Counted from the first letter of the stretch, positions 8,098 through 16,930 are shown. The stretch: DNA of 64,000 bases from Acidimicrobiales bacterium (GCA_036270875.1 DATBBR010000050.1:1-64000), one strand, 5' to 3'. A program made the numbers and translations. Notes: generated from the letters alone by a model not told the origin.

Positions 8098-10257
8098 ATG
8101 GCGGTCAACACGGGCCACATCCTGTCAGGGGGGCACGACGAGGCGGCCGCCGGGGGGACTTTCGATCCTCGGCTGCCCGCCGTCCGCTACCTCAACCGCG
8201 AGCTGTCCGAGCTCGACTTCAACGCGCGTCTGCTGGACCTGGCCGAGAGGCCCGACGTGCCGCTGTTGGAGCGGGTCAAGTTCCTCGCCATCTTCAGCGA
8301 GCGGCTCGACGAGTTCTTCCAGGTGCGGGTGGCCGGCCTCAAGGACCAGGTGGCTGCGGGCCTGGTGGCGCCGTCTCCCGACGGTCGCAGCCCGGTGGAG
8401 CAGCTAGCTGCCATCCGTCCGAAGCTCGAGCAGATGGTCGCCCGCCAGAGCACCATCTTCGTCGGCGAGATCGCACCCGCGCTGGACGAGGCCGGGCTCC
8501 ATCTGTCCAGTTGGGGCGCGCTGGATGACGACGACCGCAAGCATCTCGACGAGGTCTTCGAGCGGCTGGTCTTTCCGGTCCTCACCCCGCTGGCGGTCGA
8601 CCCCGGGCACCCCTTCCCCTACATCTCGAACCTCTCGCTCAACCTGGCCGTGATGGTGAGCGACCCGGTCACGAGCGACCAGCGCTTCGCCCGGGTGAAG
8701 GTGCCGCCGCTCCTGCCCCGGTTCCTCGTCCTGCCGAGTGGAGATCGGTTCGTCGCCCTCGAGGAGGTGATCGCCGCCCACCTCGATGCGCTCTTCCCGG
8801 ACATGGAGATCGGGGCCCACTACCCCTTCCGGGTGACCCGGAACGCGGATCTCACACTGGAGGAAGGCGAGGCCGACGACCTGCTTGTCGCGGTGGAGAT
8901 GGAGCTTCGGCGACGACGCTTCGGGCGCGCCGTACGGCTCGAGATCGATGCCGCCGCCGGTGCCGAAGTCGCCGAGCTGCTGGCGCGGGAGCTCGAGATC
9001 GGCCCCGACGACGTGTACCGCGTCGAAGGACTGCTCGGGCTCGAGGGCCTGTGGGCCGTGCACGCCCTCGAGCGGCCCGATCTCCACGACCCGGCGTGGG
9101 CGCCAATGACCCAGCCCCGGCTGGCCACGGCGGGGGACGAGGCCGTGGACCTCTTCGCGGTGATCCGAGAGCGCGACGTTCTCGTCCACCACCCCTACGA
9201 CTCGTTCGCCACCTCGGTCGAGGCCTTCATCGCCCAGGCCGCCGACGACCCGCACGTGCTCGCCATCAAGCAGACCCTGTACCGGACCTCGGGCGACAGC
9301 CCCATCGTCCACGGCCTCATCCGCGCGGCCGAGCAGGGCAAGCAGGTGGCGGCGCTGGTGGAGCTCAAAGCGCGTTTCGACGAGCAGGCCAACATCGCCT
9401 GGGCGAAGGCGCTGGAAGAGGCGGGCGTCCACGTCGTCTACGGCCTGGTGGGTCTGAAGACACACTCCAAGACCGCGCTCGTCGTGCGCCAGGAAGACGA
9501 TGGCGTCGTCCGCCGGTACTGCCACGTGGGCACGGGCAACTACAACTCCAAGACCGCCCGTCTGTACGAGGACATCGGGGTGCTGTCTGCCGATCCCGGT
9601 CTCGGCGCCGACCTCACCGATCTGTTCAACTTCCTCACCGGCTACAGCCGGCGGTCGACGTATCGGCGGCTCATCCTGGCGCCGGTAGCCATGCGATCGA
9701 GGATCATCGAGCTGATCGAGGCCGAGACGGCGGCGGGTCCCGAAGGGCGCATCGTGATCAAGGTGAACGGCCTCGACGACGTGGCGATCATCGACGCCCT
9801 GTACGCGGCGTCCGCTGCCGGAGTGCCCATCGATCTCGTCATCCGGGCCATTTGCTGCCTGCGCCCGGGCGTGCCCGGCCTGTCGGAGACCATCCGCGTC
9901 CGTTCGATCGTGGGCCGCTTCCTCGAGCACTCGCGGATCTTCAGCTTTGGCGGGGTGGGCGATCGTCCCGAGGTGATGCTCATCGGCTCGGCTGACCTCC
10001 GGCGCCGCAACCTCGACCGGCGCATCGAGGCGACGATTCCCGTCGTCGACCCCGAGGCTCGGAGCCGGCTCCGGGAGGTGCTGGAGCTGCTCCTGGCTGA
10101 CGACACCCAGGCCTGGACCCTGGGTCCGGACGGGTGTTGGTCGAGGGTGCCGACCGAGGCGGGGATCAGCACCCAGCGGCGCCTCATGGAGGCCGCCCGC
10201 GAGCGGGCGCAACGGCGGAGAGAACCAGACAACCTGGCGTCACGGCGCCGGACATAG
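8098..10257 (+). CDS. ppk1: Polyphosphate kinase 1
   Basis: 719 aa, normal for PPK1 (about 690-740). Reversible transfer of the ATP gamma-phosphate to long-chain polyphosphate. Seen in order: the N domain (YLNRELSELDFNARLL, RVKFLAIFSERLDEFFQVR), the head domain (HPFPYISNLSLNLAV), then the two phospholipase D-like catalytic domains with LKTHSK and the autophosphorylated histidine H476 in CHVGTGNYN. The C1 and C2 domains are complete (ICCLRPGVPGLSE, DRRIEATIPV). It is followed by a polyphosphate-associated CYTH-CHAD gene. Confidence 0.97.
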   Translation: MAVNTGHILSGGHDEAAAGGTFDPRLPAVRYLNRELSELDFNARLLDLAERPDVPLLERVKFLAIFSERLDEFFQVRVAGLKDQVAAGLVAPSPDGRSPVEQLAAIRPKLEQMVARQSTIFVGEIAPALDEAGLHLSSWGALDDDDRKHLDEVFERLVFPVLTPLAVDPGHPFPYISNLSLNLAVMVSDPVTSDQRFARVKVPPLLPRFLVLPSGDRFVALEEVIAAHLDALFPDMEIGAHYPFRVTRNADLTLEEGEADDLLVAVEMELRRRRFGRAVRLEIDAAAGAEVAELLARELEIGPDDVYRVEGLLGLEGLWAVHALERPDLHDPAWAPMTQPRLATAGDEAVDLFAVIRERDVLVHHPYDSFATSVEAFIAQAADDPHVLAIKQTLYRTSGDSPIVHGLIRAAEQGKQVAALVELKARFDEQANIAWAKALEEAGVHVVYGLVGLKTHSKTALVVRQEDDGVVRRYCHVGTGNYNSKTARLYEDIGVLSADPGLGADLTDLFNFLTGYSRRSTYRRLILAPVAMRSRIIELIEAETAAGPEGRIVIKVNGLDDVAIIDALYAASAAGVPIDLVIRAICCLRPGVPGLSETIRVRSIVGRFLEHSRIFSFGGVGDRPEVMLIGSADLRRRNLDRRIEATIPVVDPEARSRLREVLELLLADDTQAWTLGPDGCWSRVPTEAGISTQRRLMEAARERAQRRREPDNLASRRRT

Positions 10258-10265
10258 CGGCGTCA

Positions 10266-11783
10266 GTGGGGATCGAGCGGGAGATCAAGCTGGCGGCCCC
10301 CCCGCATTTCGAGATGCCCGACCTCGCCGACGCCATCCCGGACGCAGTGGTGACCACCATTCCGCCGCGCCGGTTGCGCGCGACCTACTGGGACACGCCC
10401 GATCTGCGGCTGGCCCGGTCGGGTGTGAGCCTGCGGTACCGGGTCGAGCAGGGCGAGGACAGCAGCGGGGGGCGGTGGACGCTGAAGCTGCCCGGCGATT
10501 CCCGCTCCTCGAGCGGCCTCACTCGCCGCGAGCTCGACTTCGAGGGCGCCCCGGGGTCCGTGCCGTCGGCCGCGGCGAGGCTCGTGCGTGCCTACGTCCG
10601 CAGCTCGACACTCGGGCGCGTTGCCCGCCTCGACAGCCGGCGGGCGCGCCTTGAGGTGGCCGACATGTCGGGCCGTCCGCTGGCGGAGGTGGACGACGAT
10701 GTCGTCTCGGTCATGGACGGCCGGCGGGTCCTGGCCCGATTTCGGGAGGTCGAGGTCGAGCTGGCACCCGACGCCCCTGACGGGGTCGCCGAGGAGGTGG
10801 CCAAGCGTCTCCGAGAAGCGGGGGCGGACGACCCGGTCCCGCTGCCCAAGGTCGTGCGCGCCCTGGGTCCCCAGGCGCAGGCGCCTTCCGATACCCACGT
10901 CGACCCGCCGGCAAAGGGTGCGCGAGCTGACCAGATGGTGCGTGCTGCGCTGGCCTCGGGTGTGTCCCGGCTGGTCAACCACGACCCGGGGGTGCGACTC
11001 GACGAGGACCCGGAGGAAGTTCATCAGGCCCGGGTGGCGACGCGGCGGCTCCGTTCCGATCTGCGGACATTCAAGAGCCTCGTCGACCCGGAGTGGGCAG
11101 AAGGTCTGCGGCGGGAGCTCGGGTGGCTGGCGTCGCCACTGGGAGAGGTTCGTGACGCCGACGTGCTCCTCGATCGGCTCCGGACAGAGACCGGTCGCTT
11201 GCCGTCCGAGGACCGTGCCCAGGTCGGCCCCTTGATCGACCGAGTGGTCGCGTCCCGACAGGCATCCCTGGGGGCCCTGTTCGATGTGCTCGACAGCAAG
11301 CGCTACGTCGCTCTCCTCGATGCTCTCGTCGACGGCATCGCCACGCCCCGCCTCACCGCGGTCGCCGAGCAGCCGGCCGAGGAGGTGGCGTCGACCCTCG
11401 TCGGCAAGGCGTGGCACAAGCTCCGCCGATCGATCTCGGATCTCGGGCCCGAGCCCGCCGACACCGACCTCCACCGGGTTCGCATCAAGGCCAAGCGCTG
11501 CCGGTACGCCGCCGAGGCGGTGATCGGGATCGAGGGGCGCCCGGCCAAGCGGTTCGCCTCTGCCGTCGCCGCCCTGCAGGAGGTGCTCGGTCGGCTCCAG
11601 GACTCGGTGGTGGCGGCGGCCTGGTTGCGCGAAGCCATCACCACGGACACGCCTGTCGACCAGGCCGTCGCCATCGGCGAGCTGCTCGGCTTCGCCACGG
11701 TGACAGCAGAGGCGTCGCGCCGCGAGTGGCCCGACGCGTGGAAGGGAGCCCGGCGCAAGTCGCTGCGATCGTGGATGACCTGA
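10266..11783 (+). CDS. CYTH-CHAD domain protein (triphosphate tunnel plus polyphosphate-binding)
   Basis: 505 aa from GTG 10266, 8 bp after ppk1. N-terminal CYTH domain (residues about 1-200) begins with the ExExK-type signature (IEREIKL) that lines a triphosphate tunnel. The C-terminal CHAD domain (about 220-500) has the conserved histidine helices EEVHQARVATRRLRSDLRTF and LHRVRIKAKRCRYAAEA. CHAD domains bind inorganic polyphosphate; CYTH enzymes hydrolyse or bind triphosphates. Next to ppk1 this suggests polyphosphate turnover or targeting to granules. Whether the CYTH half is an active triphosphatase is not decided here. Confidence 0.92.
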   Translation: MGIEREIKLAAPPHFEMPDLADAIPDAVVTTIPPRRLRATYWDTPDLRLARSGVSLRYRVEQGEDSSGGRWTLKLPGDSRSSSGLTRRELDFEGAPGSVPSAAARLVRAYVRSSTLGRVARLDSRRARLEVADMSGRPLAEVDDDVVSVMDGRRVLARFREVEVELAPDAPDGVAEEVAKRLREAGADDPVPLPKVVRALGPQAQAPSDTHVDPPAKGARADQMVRAALASGVSRLVNHDPGVRLDEDPEEVHQARVATRRLRSDLRTFKSLVDPEWAEGLRRELGWLASPLGEVRDADVLLDRLRTETGRLPSEDRAQVGPLIDRVVASRQASLGALFDVLDSKRYVALLDALVDGIATPRLTAVAEQPAEEVASTLVGKAWHKLRRSISDLGPEPADTDLHRVRIKAKRCRYAAEAVIGIEGRPAKRFASAVAALQEVLGRLQDSVVAAAWLREAITTDTPVDQAVAIGELLGFATVTAEASRREWPDAWKGARRKSLRSWMT

Positions 11784-12301
11784 GCGGCCAGGCCGGCCCG
11801 CCCGACGAGACAGCCGGCCCGGGAGGCCGGCCCGAACACGCAGCCGGCCCGGGAGGCCGGCAGGACGAGACGGCGACGGAGCCGGTCGTGGCCGCCGCCG
11901 GGGGGGTCGTGTGGCGGCGGGGCGAGGGCAACGTGGTCGAGGTCGTGCTCGTGCACCGACCGCGGTATGACGACTGGTCGCTGCCCAAAGGCAAGCTCGA
12001 GGCCGGCGAGGACCACGTCAGCGCCGCCCTTCGCGAGGTCGAAGAGGAGACGGGGCTCCGGTGCGTGCTTGACGAACCCCTCCCCGAGAGCCGGTATCGC
12101 GACCGGCGGGGCCGCCTGAAGGTCGTGCGCTACTGGCTCATGCATCCGGTCGCCGGGGCCACCGAGCCATCGGCCTACGCCACTGGCGAGGTGGACCAGG
12201 CGGTGTGGCGTGCGGTGGACGACGCCGTGGCCCTGGCGACCTACGAGCGGGACCGGGACCTGATCCAGACTGCCGCCGCGCTCGTTCGGGCCCGGACGTA
12301 G
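11771..12301 (+). CDS. Nudix hydrolase
   Basis: A complete Nudix box runs from GKLEAGE through REVEEETGL, so this is a metal-dependent nucleoside-diphosphate-linked hydrolase. The MutT-like opening AAGGVVWRR and LPKGKLE resemble actinobacterial MutT1/Ap4A hydrolases. GTG 11771 overlaps the CYTH-CHAD stop and gives 176 aa, but its first 38 residues are low-complexity and made of the palindromic repeat element. The conserved domain only begins at GTG 11888, which is the alternative start. Substrate unknown; the ppk1 context makes polyphosphate or diadenosine polyphosphates reasonable guesses. Confidence 0.88.
   Translation: MDDLSGQAGPPDETAGPGGRPEHAAGPGGRQDETATEPVVAAAGGVVWRRGEGNVVEVVLVHRPRYDDWSLPKGKLEAGEDHVSAALREVEEETGLRCVLDEPLPESRYRDRRGRLKVVRYWLMHPVAGATEPSAYATGEVDQAVWRAVDDAVALATYERDRDLIQTAAALVRART
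11811..11861 (+). repeat. Two copies of the 19-bp palindromic element (Nudix N-terminal region)
   Basis: Perfect GCCGGCC-CGGGA-GGCCGGC cores at 11813-11831 and 11843-11861, spaced 30 bp, each preceded by CA. They are read in frame as AGPGGRP. A degenerate piece sits just upstream near 11791. Confidence 0.9.
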
Positions 12302-12304
12302 GAT
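12299..12304 (+). promoter_or_regulatory. Candidate -10 (TAGGAT) of the gene starting at 12311
   Basis: TAGGAT ends 6 nt before GTG 12311, which favours this start over GTG 12308. It overlaps the TAG stop codon of the Nudix gene, which weakens the call. Confidence 0.35.
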
Positions 12305-12310
12305 CATGTG

Positions 12311-13069
12311 GTGACTGCGCACGTCCTGGCGGTGTCGTTCTCTGACGTGCTGGCGGTGATTGCCCTGGTCGTGGCGGTGACCGTCCTGATCTCGGCCGTG
12401 GCCGGCGTGGTGGTGGCGCGCCGGCTCAAGCGTCCTCTGCTGTTGGCTCCCGGCGCCCGGGGGGTGTCGGTTCCGCTCCGCTGGCGCTGGTCGTTGTCGC
12501 CCGCCGCGGTGCTGCATCGCCGGCTCGTGCTTGCTACGAACTCCGTGGTGTCGACGGGTCCGATCGAGAGCACACGATGGGGCGGCGTGCGGCAGCAGGC
12601 GCCGTGGCAGGAGTTGCTCGAGGATCTCCTGGAGCTGGCCGTCTCGGTGGATCGCCGCCTGGTGGCCGCCGAGCGGCAGCCTCGTGGCCTGCGCCGCCGG
12701 CTGTACGCCGAGATCGAGCCCCAGGTGGCGAGGGTGGAGCAGGTCGCCGAGCGCATGCGCACCACCGTCAGCGCCAGAGAGCTGAGCGGCGGCGACCGCT
12801 CGGCCGACGATGTCGTCGCCCGCCTCGACGCCATCGACGCCGCCCTGGGTGAGATCCAAGGGCTCAACCCGGACAAGGTTCTCGAACGGGGCGCCGGCCC
12901 CGGAGGCCGGCCCGAGAACGCAGCCGGCCCGGGAGGCCGGCCCGAGAACGCAGCCGGCCCGGGGACCGCCCCGCCCCCGGGAAGCGGGTCGAGCACGCCC
13001 ACAGGCACGAGCTGGACGGAGAAGGTTCCCTGGCCGGGCCAGCGACGCCCTGACCGGCCCGGCGGCTGA
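12311..13069 (+). CDS. Membrane-anchored hypothetical protein
   Basis: 252 aa, family not recognised. An N-terminal hydrophobic helix (about residues 12-35, ends in RRLKR) suggests one membrane anchor. The middle (about 95-190) is helical and charged, possibly coiled coil (ELLEDLLELAVSVDRRLVA and following). The C-terminal 60 residues are low-complexity Gly/Pro, built on three tandem 30-bp units of the palindromic element giving AGPGGRPEN repeats. The tail is therefore likely an insertion-driven extension and not a conserved domain. It lies 9 bp after the Nudix gene. Confidence 0.7.
   Translation: MTAHVLAVSFSDVLAVIALVVAVTVLISAVAGVVVARRLKRPLLLAPGARGVSVPLRWRWSLSPAAVLHRRLVLATNSVVSTGPIESTRWGGVRQQAPWQELLEDLLELAVSVDRRLVAAERQPRGLRRRLYAEIEPQVARVEQVAERMRTTVSARELSGGDRSADDVVARLDAIDAALGEIQGLNPDKVLERGAGPGGRPENAAGPGGRPENAAGPGTAPPPGSGSSTPTGTSWTEKVPWPGQRRPDRPGG
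12893..12965 (+). repeat. Palindromic element, 2.5 tandem 30-bp units
   Basis: Cores at 12893-12911 (loop variant CCGGA), 12923-12941 (perfect) and a left half at 12953-12965. They are separated by CCGAGAACGCA and encode AGPGGRPENA units. Confidence 0.9.
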
Positions 13070-13084
13070 CGTCCCACCGGGCGC

Positions 13085-13126
13085 CCTCAGTGGGGCGGCC
13101 TCAGTGGGGCGGCCTCAGTCGGGCGG
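13085..13126. repeat. 14-bp tandem repeat, three units
   Basis: CCTCAGTGGGGCGG at 13085 and 13099, and a one-mismatch copy at 13113. The array covers the convergent gap and runs into the stop codon of the gene at 13115-14371. Confidence 0.85.
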
Positions 13127-14371
13127 CGCGTCCCCCTTGGCCGGCGACCCGTCGCCCGTCCCGCTCGCCTCGCCGGCGCCGACCTCGTCACCGGTCGGGC
13201 TGTGCGGCGAGCGCAGGCCGTGACGGGCCGCCCAGGCGCGACGATCCTCGGCCTCGCGCCCGGCGGCCTCGGCCAGGTCCTCGAGCTCCTGGGCCCGGCG
13301 CCGGCGCGACGCACCGGGCTCGACGCGCAACGACAGATAGGCGAGCGCTCCCACAGGGATCGGAAGCCAGAAGTTGACCAGCCGGTAGGTGATCACACCG
13401 AGGATGGCGACCCCCCGGGGTGACCCGAACCCGACCAGGGTGGGCACGAGGACGCCCTCGACGATTCCCAACCCTCCCGGCGTGATGGGGAGAACGGCCA
13501 GGACGTTGGCCAGACCGTAGGCCACGAGCAGGCCGTACGGGGTCGTGAAGTGACCGAAGGCGGCGACGAACACCCACAGCGAGGAGGCGTCCAGGAGCCA
13601 GAAGGCTGCGGCCCAGCACACGGCCACCCCGAGCAGGCGTCGGTCCCGTGACAGCTCGCGCAACCTGGTGGCCAGGCGGCGGACCCCCGCCGTGACGGCG
13701 TCGTTGTCCAGGAACGGCAGTCTCGACGTGATCCGGCGGATGATGTGCGCAGCCCGGTCCTCTCCCCGCGTGAAGAGGAGCACCAGGGCGGCGACGGCGG
13801 CCATGAGGAGAACACCGACAAGCGCGGCGATCCCGTACAGCGGGTTGAAGCCGCGCAACGGGATGGAGATGACCAAGGCCATCCAGAGCAGCACGTTGAG
13901 CACCACGGCCGAGCCGATGCCCTGGGTTGCCACGGCGAAGGTGGCGTCGGCGCCGCTGACACCGGATTCGGTCAGGAGGCGCAGGCCGACCGGTGTTCCC
14001 CCGGCCGTGCCTGCCGGGAGGACGTGGCTCACGGCCAGGGTGGACATGTTGATGCGGAGGATCGTGAAGCGCGACGGGGCTCCGTGGGGGAGAACGGCGC
14101 GGGTCAGCTGGGAGTAGGCCAGCAGGGCGGCGGCCTCCAGGACGACGCCGGCGGCGGCGTAACCCACGTTGACCTGGCTGATGAGGTGGAGGGAGCGTCC
14201 GGCTCCGGCCAGCTGTGGCAGCACCAGGTACTCGACGACCAGGCCCAGAGCCAGGATGGTGAGGGCGTGCCGCACCGAGCGGGAGAGGAGGCTCTTGCTA
14301 CCCGCCCGGTTGCTGCCGGCCCGGCGCCGGGCGTGGTGCCACCAGCGCGACCGGTCGTCAGTGCTCGTCAT
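13115..14371 (-). CDS. UPF0104/YbhN-type membrane protein (lysylphosphatidylglycerol synthase transmembrane region)
   Basis: 418 aa with about eight hydrophobic segments. Characteristic features are HVLPAGTAGGTPVGLRLL, LPITPGGLGIVEG and VITYRLVNFWLPIPVGAL, the signature of the flippase-like part of MprF found as a stand-alone protein. No soluble aminoacyl-transferase domain is attached, so lipid transport is more likely than lysine transfer. The N terminus is Arg-rich and cytoplasmic; the C-terminal 70 aa are charged and low-complexity. The neighbouring dolichol-phosphate mannose synthase-like gene suggests envelope lipid or glycolipid biogenesis. Confidence 0.85.
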   Translation of the reverse strand: MTSTDDRSRWWHHARRRAGSNRAGSKSLLSRSVRHALTILALGLVVEYLVLPQLAGAGRSLHLISQVNVGYAAAGVVLEAAALLAYSQLTRAVLPHGAPSRFTILRINMSTLAVSHVLPAGTAGGTPVGLRLLTESGVSGADATFAVATQGIGSAVVLNVLLWMALVISIPLRGFNPLYGIAALVGVLLMAAVAALVLLFTRGEDRAAHIIRRITSRLPFLDNDAVTAGVRRLATRLRELSRDRRLLGVAVCWAAAFWLLDASSLWVFVAAFGHFTTPYGLLVAYGLANVLAVLPITPGGLGIVEGVLVPTLVGFGSPRGVAILGVITYRLVNFWLPIPVGALAYLSLRVEPGASRRRRAQELEDLAEAAGREAEDRRAWAARHGLRSPHSPTGDEVGAGEASGTGDGSPAKGDAPPD

Positions 14372-14487
14372 CGGCCTCAGCGGTCATCCGAGCGCGCCGC
14401 GTCGCATACCCCATGCTTGCATGGCGTCGGTGTCTCGGGGCTGACAGGGTCTGCCCTGGCTGTCACCAAAGGCGGTGTGTAGTCCCG

Positions 14488-14493
14488 TATGCT
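14488..14493 (+). promoter_or_regulatory. Candidate -10 (TATGCT) of the polyprenol-phosphate glycosyltransferase gene
   Basis: TATGCT ends 8 nt before ATG 14502; no Shine-Dalgarno. Confidence 0.5.
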
Positions 14494-14501
14494 GCTCGGC
14501 C

Positions 14502-15278
14502 ATGAAGGTCCTGGTCGTCCTCCCGACCTACCAGGAGGCTGAGAACATCGCCAATGTCCTGCGGCGTGTTCGCGCTGCCGACAGCACCGCCCACGTGCTC
14601 GTCGTCGACGACGCCAGCCCGGACGGCACCGCCGACCTGGCCATCGCCATCGGAGAGGAGGTCGGAGGCGTCGACGTGTTGCGGCGGCCGGGTAAGTCGG
14701 GCCTCGGAAGCGCGTACCGCGACGGTTTCGCGTGGGGCCTCGAGCGTGGGTTCGAGGCGTTCGTCGAGATGGACAGCGACCTGTCGCACGACCCCGCGGC
14801 CCTGCCCGATCTCCTCGCTCCACTGGGCCAGGGTGTGGACGTCGTCGTCGGGTCGCGCTACGTGCCAGGCGGCTCGATTCCTCAATGGGGAGTGCACCGG
14901 CGAGCTCTCTCCCGGGCAGGGAACGTGTACGCCGCCTTGCTGCTGGGCCTCGACGTCACCGATCTGACGTCTGGCTACCGGGCCTACGGCGCCAACATCC
15001 TCCGCCACATCGACCTCGGCGCGGTGCGAGCCGATGGCTATGGCTTTCAGATCGAGATGGTCCACCGAGCCTCGCTTGCGGGAGGACGGGTCACGGAGGT
15101 ACCGATCCGTTTCGTGGACCGGGTCGAGGGCCGTTCCAAGATGTCGATGCGGATCACCGTGGAGGCTCTCGGCCTCGTGACCTGGTGGGGGATGGTGCGG
15201 TTGTTCCGTCGCCGGCAGCCGTCCGGGGCGCCGACCGTAGAGGCGGGCGTCGGCAGCCGCGGCCAGCCCGCACCCTGA
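14502..15278 (+). CDS. Polyprenol-phosphate mannosyltransferase (DPM1-like GT2)
   Basis: 258 aa from ATG 14502 (an upstream GTG at 14475 is in frame but would place the -10 inside the gene). GT2 fold: VLVVLPTYQEAENI, VVDDASPDGTAD, the metal-binding DSD in FVEMDSDLSHDP, GSRYVPGG, RALSRAGN and TSGYRAY. Catalyses GDP-mannose plus polyprenyl phosphate to polyprenyl-P-mannose, the donor for extracytoplasmic mannosylation in actinobacteria (Ppm1). There is no fused acyltransferase domain, as in the split form. Convergent with the deacetylase gene. Confidence 0.92.
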   Translation: MKVLVVLPTYQEAENIANVLRRVRAADSTAHVLVVDDASPDGTADLAIAIGEEVGGVDVLRRPGKSGLGSAYRDGFAWGLERGFEAFVEMDSDLSHDPAALPDLLAPLGQGVDVVVGSRYVPGGSIPQWGVHRRALSRAGNVYAALLLGLDVTDLTSGYRAYGANILRHIDLGAVRADGYGFQIEMVHRASLAGGRVTEVPIRFVDRVEGRSKMSMRITVEALGLVTWWGMVRLFRRRQPSGAPTVEAGVGSRGQPAP

Positions 15279-15289
15279 CCGACTGGGCG

Positions 15290-16033
15290 TCAGACCCCGA
15301 CGATTCCGTGGTCGCCGAGCGGCCCGACCTTCCAGTCCCTCGCCCGGGCACGCTCAGCCAGCAGCGGTAGGGATCCCAGCGCGGCCTGCCACGCGCCGGG
15401 CGCCGAGGCGCAGTCGGAGTCGTGGAGGACGACGGTCGCTCCGGGGACGAGGCCGCGCTCCAGGTCGGCGACGACGCTCGCCGGCGTGGCCGAAGCTCGC
15501 CAGTCCTTGCCCCACGACGTCCACAGCACCAGCTGCAGCTGGAGGCGCCGGGCGGCAAGCAAGGTCCCGCTCGAGATGGCGCCGTAGGGCGGCCGGAACC
15601 AGACGGGGCGTCCGCCGGTTGCGTCCTCCACGACGCTGACGGCACGCGCCAAGTCGGCCAGTACCCCCCTCGGCGAGCGTTGCAGGTGCGAGCGGTGCTC
15701 GTCGGCGTGTACCCCGATCTCGTGGCCGGCGGCGGCCACCTCGGCGGCGAGCCCGGGTGCCCGGCGGACCATGGCACCCAGCATGAAGAACGTCGCCGTC
15801 CATCCCAGGGCGGCCAGAGCCTCGAGGAAGGCCGGGGTCGACGCTGGGTCGGGACCGTCGTCGAACGTGATCGCCAGGTGGTCGGAGCGGCCGACGCCGT
15901 GCAGCCTCGGTAGGAGGCGGCGACCAGCCGACGGGACCAGGCGGACGACGGACGGTCCGGCATGGGCCGCGGCCAAGGCCGCGCCGGTCGCCATGACGAG
16001 GCCCCGCTGGGGGGCCCGGACGGTGCTCGACAT
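15290..16033 (-). CDS. Polysaccharide deacetylase (NodB/CE4)
   Basis: 247 aa from ATG 16033. An N-terminal hydrophobic stretch (residues about 12-28) suggests a signal anchor. CE4 motifs in order: TFDDGPDP (catalytic base and metal Asp), HADEHRSH (metal histidines), WFRPPYGAIS and the late LHD. A metal-dependent N-deacetylase of chitin- or peptidoglycan-like sugars acting at the envelope is expected; the substrate is not deducible. Divergent from the DMT transporter with only 27 bp between start codons. Confidence 0.9.
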   Translation of the reverse strand: MSSTVRAPQRGLVMATGAALAAAHAGPSVVRLVPSAGRRLLPRLHGVGRSDHLAITFDDGPDPASTPAFLEALAALGWTATFFMLGAMVRRAPGLAAEVAAAGHEIGVHADEHRSHLQRSPRGVLADLARAVSVVEDATGGRPVWFRPPYGAISSGTLLAARRLQLQLVLWTSWGKDWRASATPASVVADLERGLVPGATVVLHDSDCASAPGAWQAALGSLPLLAERARARDWKVGPLGDHGIVGV

Positions 16034-16060
16034 GCGAGCACAACGTATCGTCGCGCGACG
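16034..16060. promoter_or_regulatory. 27-bp divergent promoter with overlapping -10 elements
   Basis: Plus strand TATCGT (16046-16051) lies 9 nt before ATG 16061. Minus strand TACGTT (16047-16042) lies 8 nt before ATG 16033. The two hexamers share bases 16046-16047, and the gap is too short for separate promoters or untranslated leaders. Confidence 0.55.
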
Positions 16061-16930
16061 ATGCCCGTTCTCGCCGCCCTCGGGGCGGCCCTGCTCTACG
16101 CCCTGGCGTCGGTGCTCCAGCAGCGGGCCGCCGGTGAGGCCCCGGCCGAGCGGTCGCTGCGGCTGCGCCTGCTCGTGGGCCTCGTCGCTCGCCCGATGTG
16201 GCTGATCGGCATCCTGGCCGACGTCGCCGCCTTCGTCCTCCAGTTCGTGGCCCTCGACCATGGGTCCCTGGTGCTCGTGCAGCCCCTGCTGGTCAGTGGT
16301 CTCCTCTTCGCCTTGCCGTTCGGCGCCGCCTTGACTCATCGCAGTCTCTCCCCGTCGGAGTGGCTGGGCTCGGCGACCACTGTGGCGGGGCTCGCGCTGT
16401 TCCTCGTGGTCGCCGCCCCCGGACCTGGGCACGACGAAGCCAGCAACTTGACCTGGGCCATCACCGGTGCCTGCACCCTTGTTCCCATTGCCGTCTTGGT
16501 CGGTGTCTCCCGCTCGACCGGAGGAGCAGTCAGGGCCGGGCTCCTGGCTGCCGCGGGGGGCGTCTTCTATGGCCTGGCCGCGGCGCTGACCAAGGTGACG
16601 GCCCAGGACTTCCACAGCGGCATCGTCCACACGCTGACCAGCACGTGGGAGCCGTACGCCCTGGTCGTCACCGCCATCGTCTCCATGGTCGTCGTCCAGA
16701 GCGCCTTCCAGGCCGGTCCCCTGCGGTGGTCGCTGCCGACGCTGACGGTGGTCGACCCGGTGGTGAGCATCGTCATCGGCGCACTGGCCCTCGGCGAGCG
16801 GATCTCGACGCGCGGCGCGGCGCCGGCGTTGGAGATCATCGGGCTCGTCGCCATGGCGTGGGGAGTCTTCCTCGTGGCCCGCACCCCGCTCCTGGTCGGA
16901 GCCGAGGAGACGACCGCCACCAGTGTCTGA
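16061..16930 (+). CDS. DMT-superfamily (EamA-like) membrane transporter
   Basis: 289 aa with about nine or ten hydrophobic helices in two similar halves, as in the EamA/DMT fold. The second half carries PTLTVVDPVVSIVIGALALGE, a typical EamA tail. The first helix ends in LASVLQQRAAGE, resembling actinobacterial members related to NIPA-like transporters. Likely an exporter or transporter of a small metabolite or cation; substrate unknown. It starts 27 bp from the divergent deacetylase and is followed 39 bp later by a hydrolase on the same strand. Confidence 0.85.
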   Translation: MPVLAALGAALLYALASVLQQRAAGEAPAERSLRLRLLVGLVARPMWLIGILADVAAFVLQFVALDHGSLVLVQPLLVSGLLFALPFGAALTHRSLSPSEWLGSATTVAGLALFLVVAAPGPGHDEASNLTWAITGACTLVPIAVLVGVSRSTGGAVRAGLLAAAGGVFYGLAAALTKVTAQDFHSGIVHTLTSTWEPYALVVTAIVSMVVVQSAFQAGPLRWSLPTLTVVDPVVSIVIGALALGERISTRGAAPALEIIGLVAMAWGVFLVARTPLLVGAEETTATSV

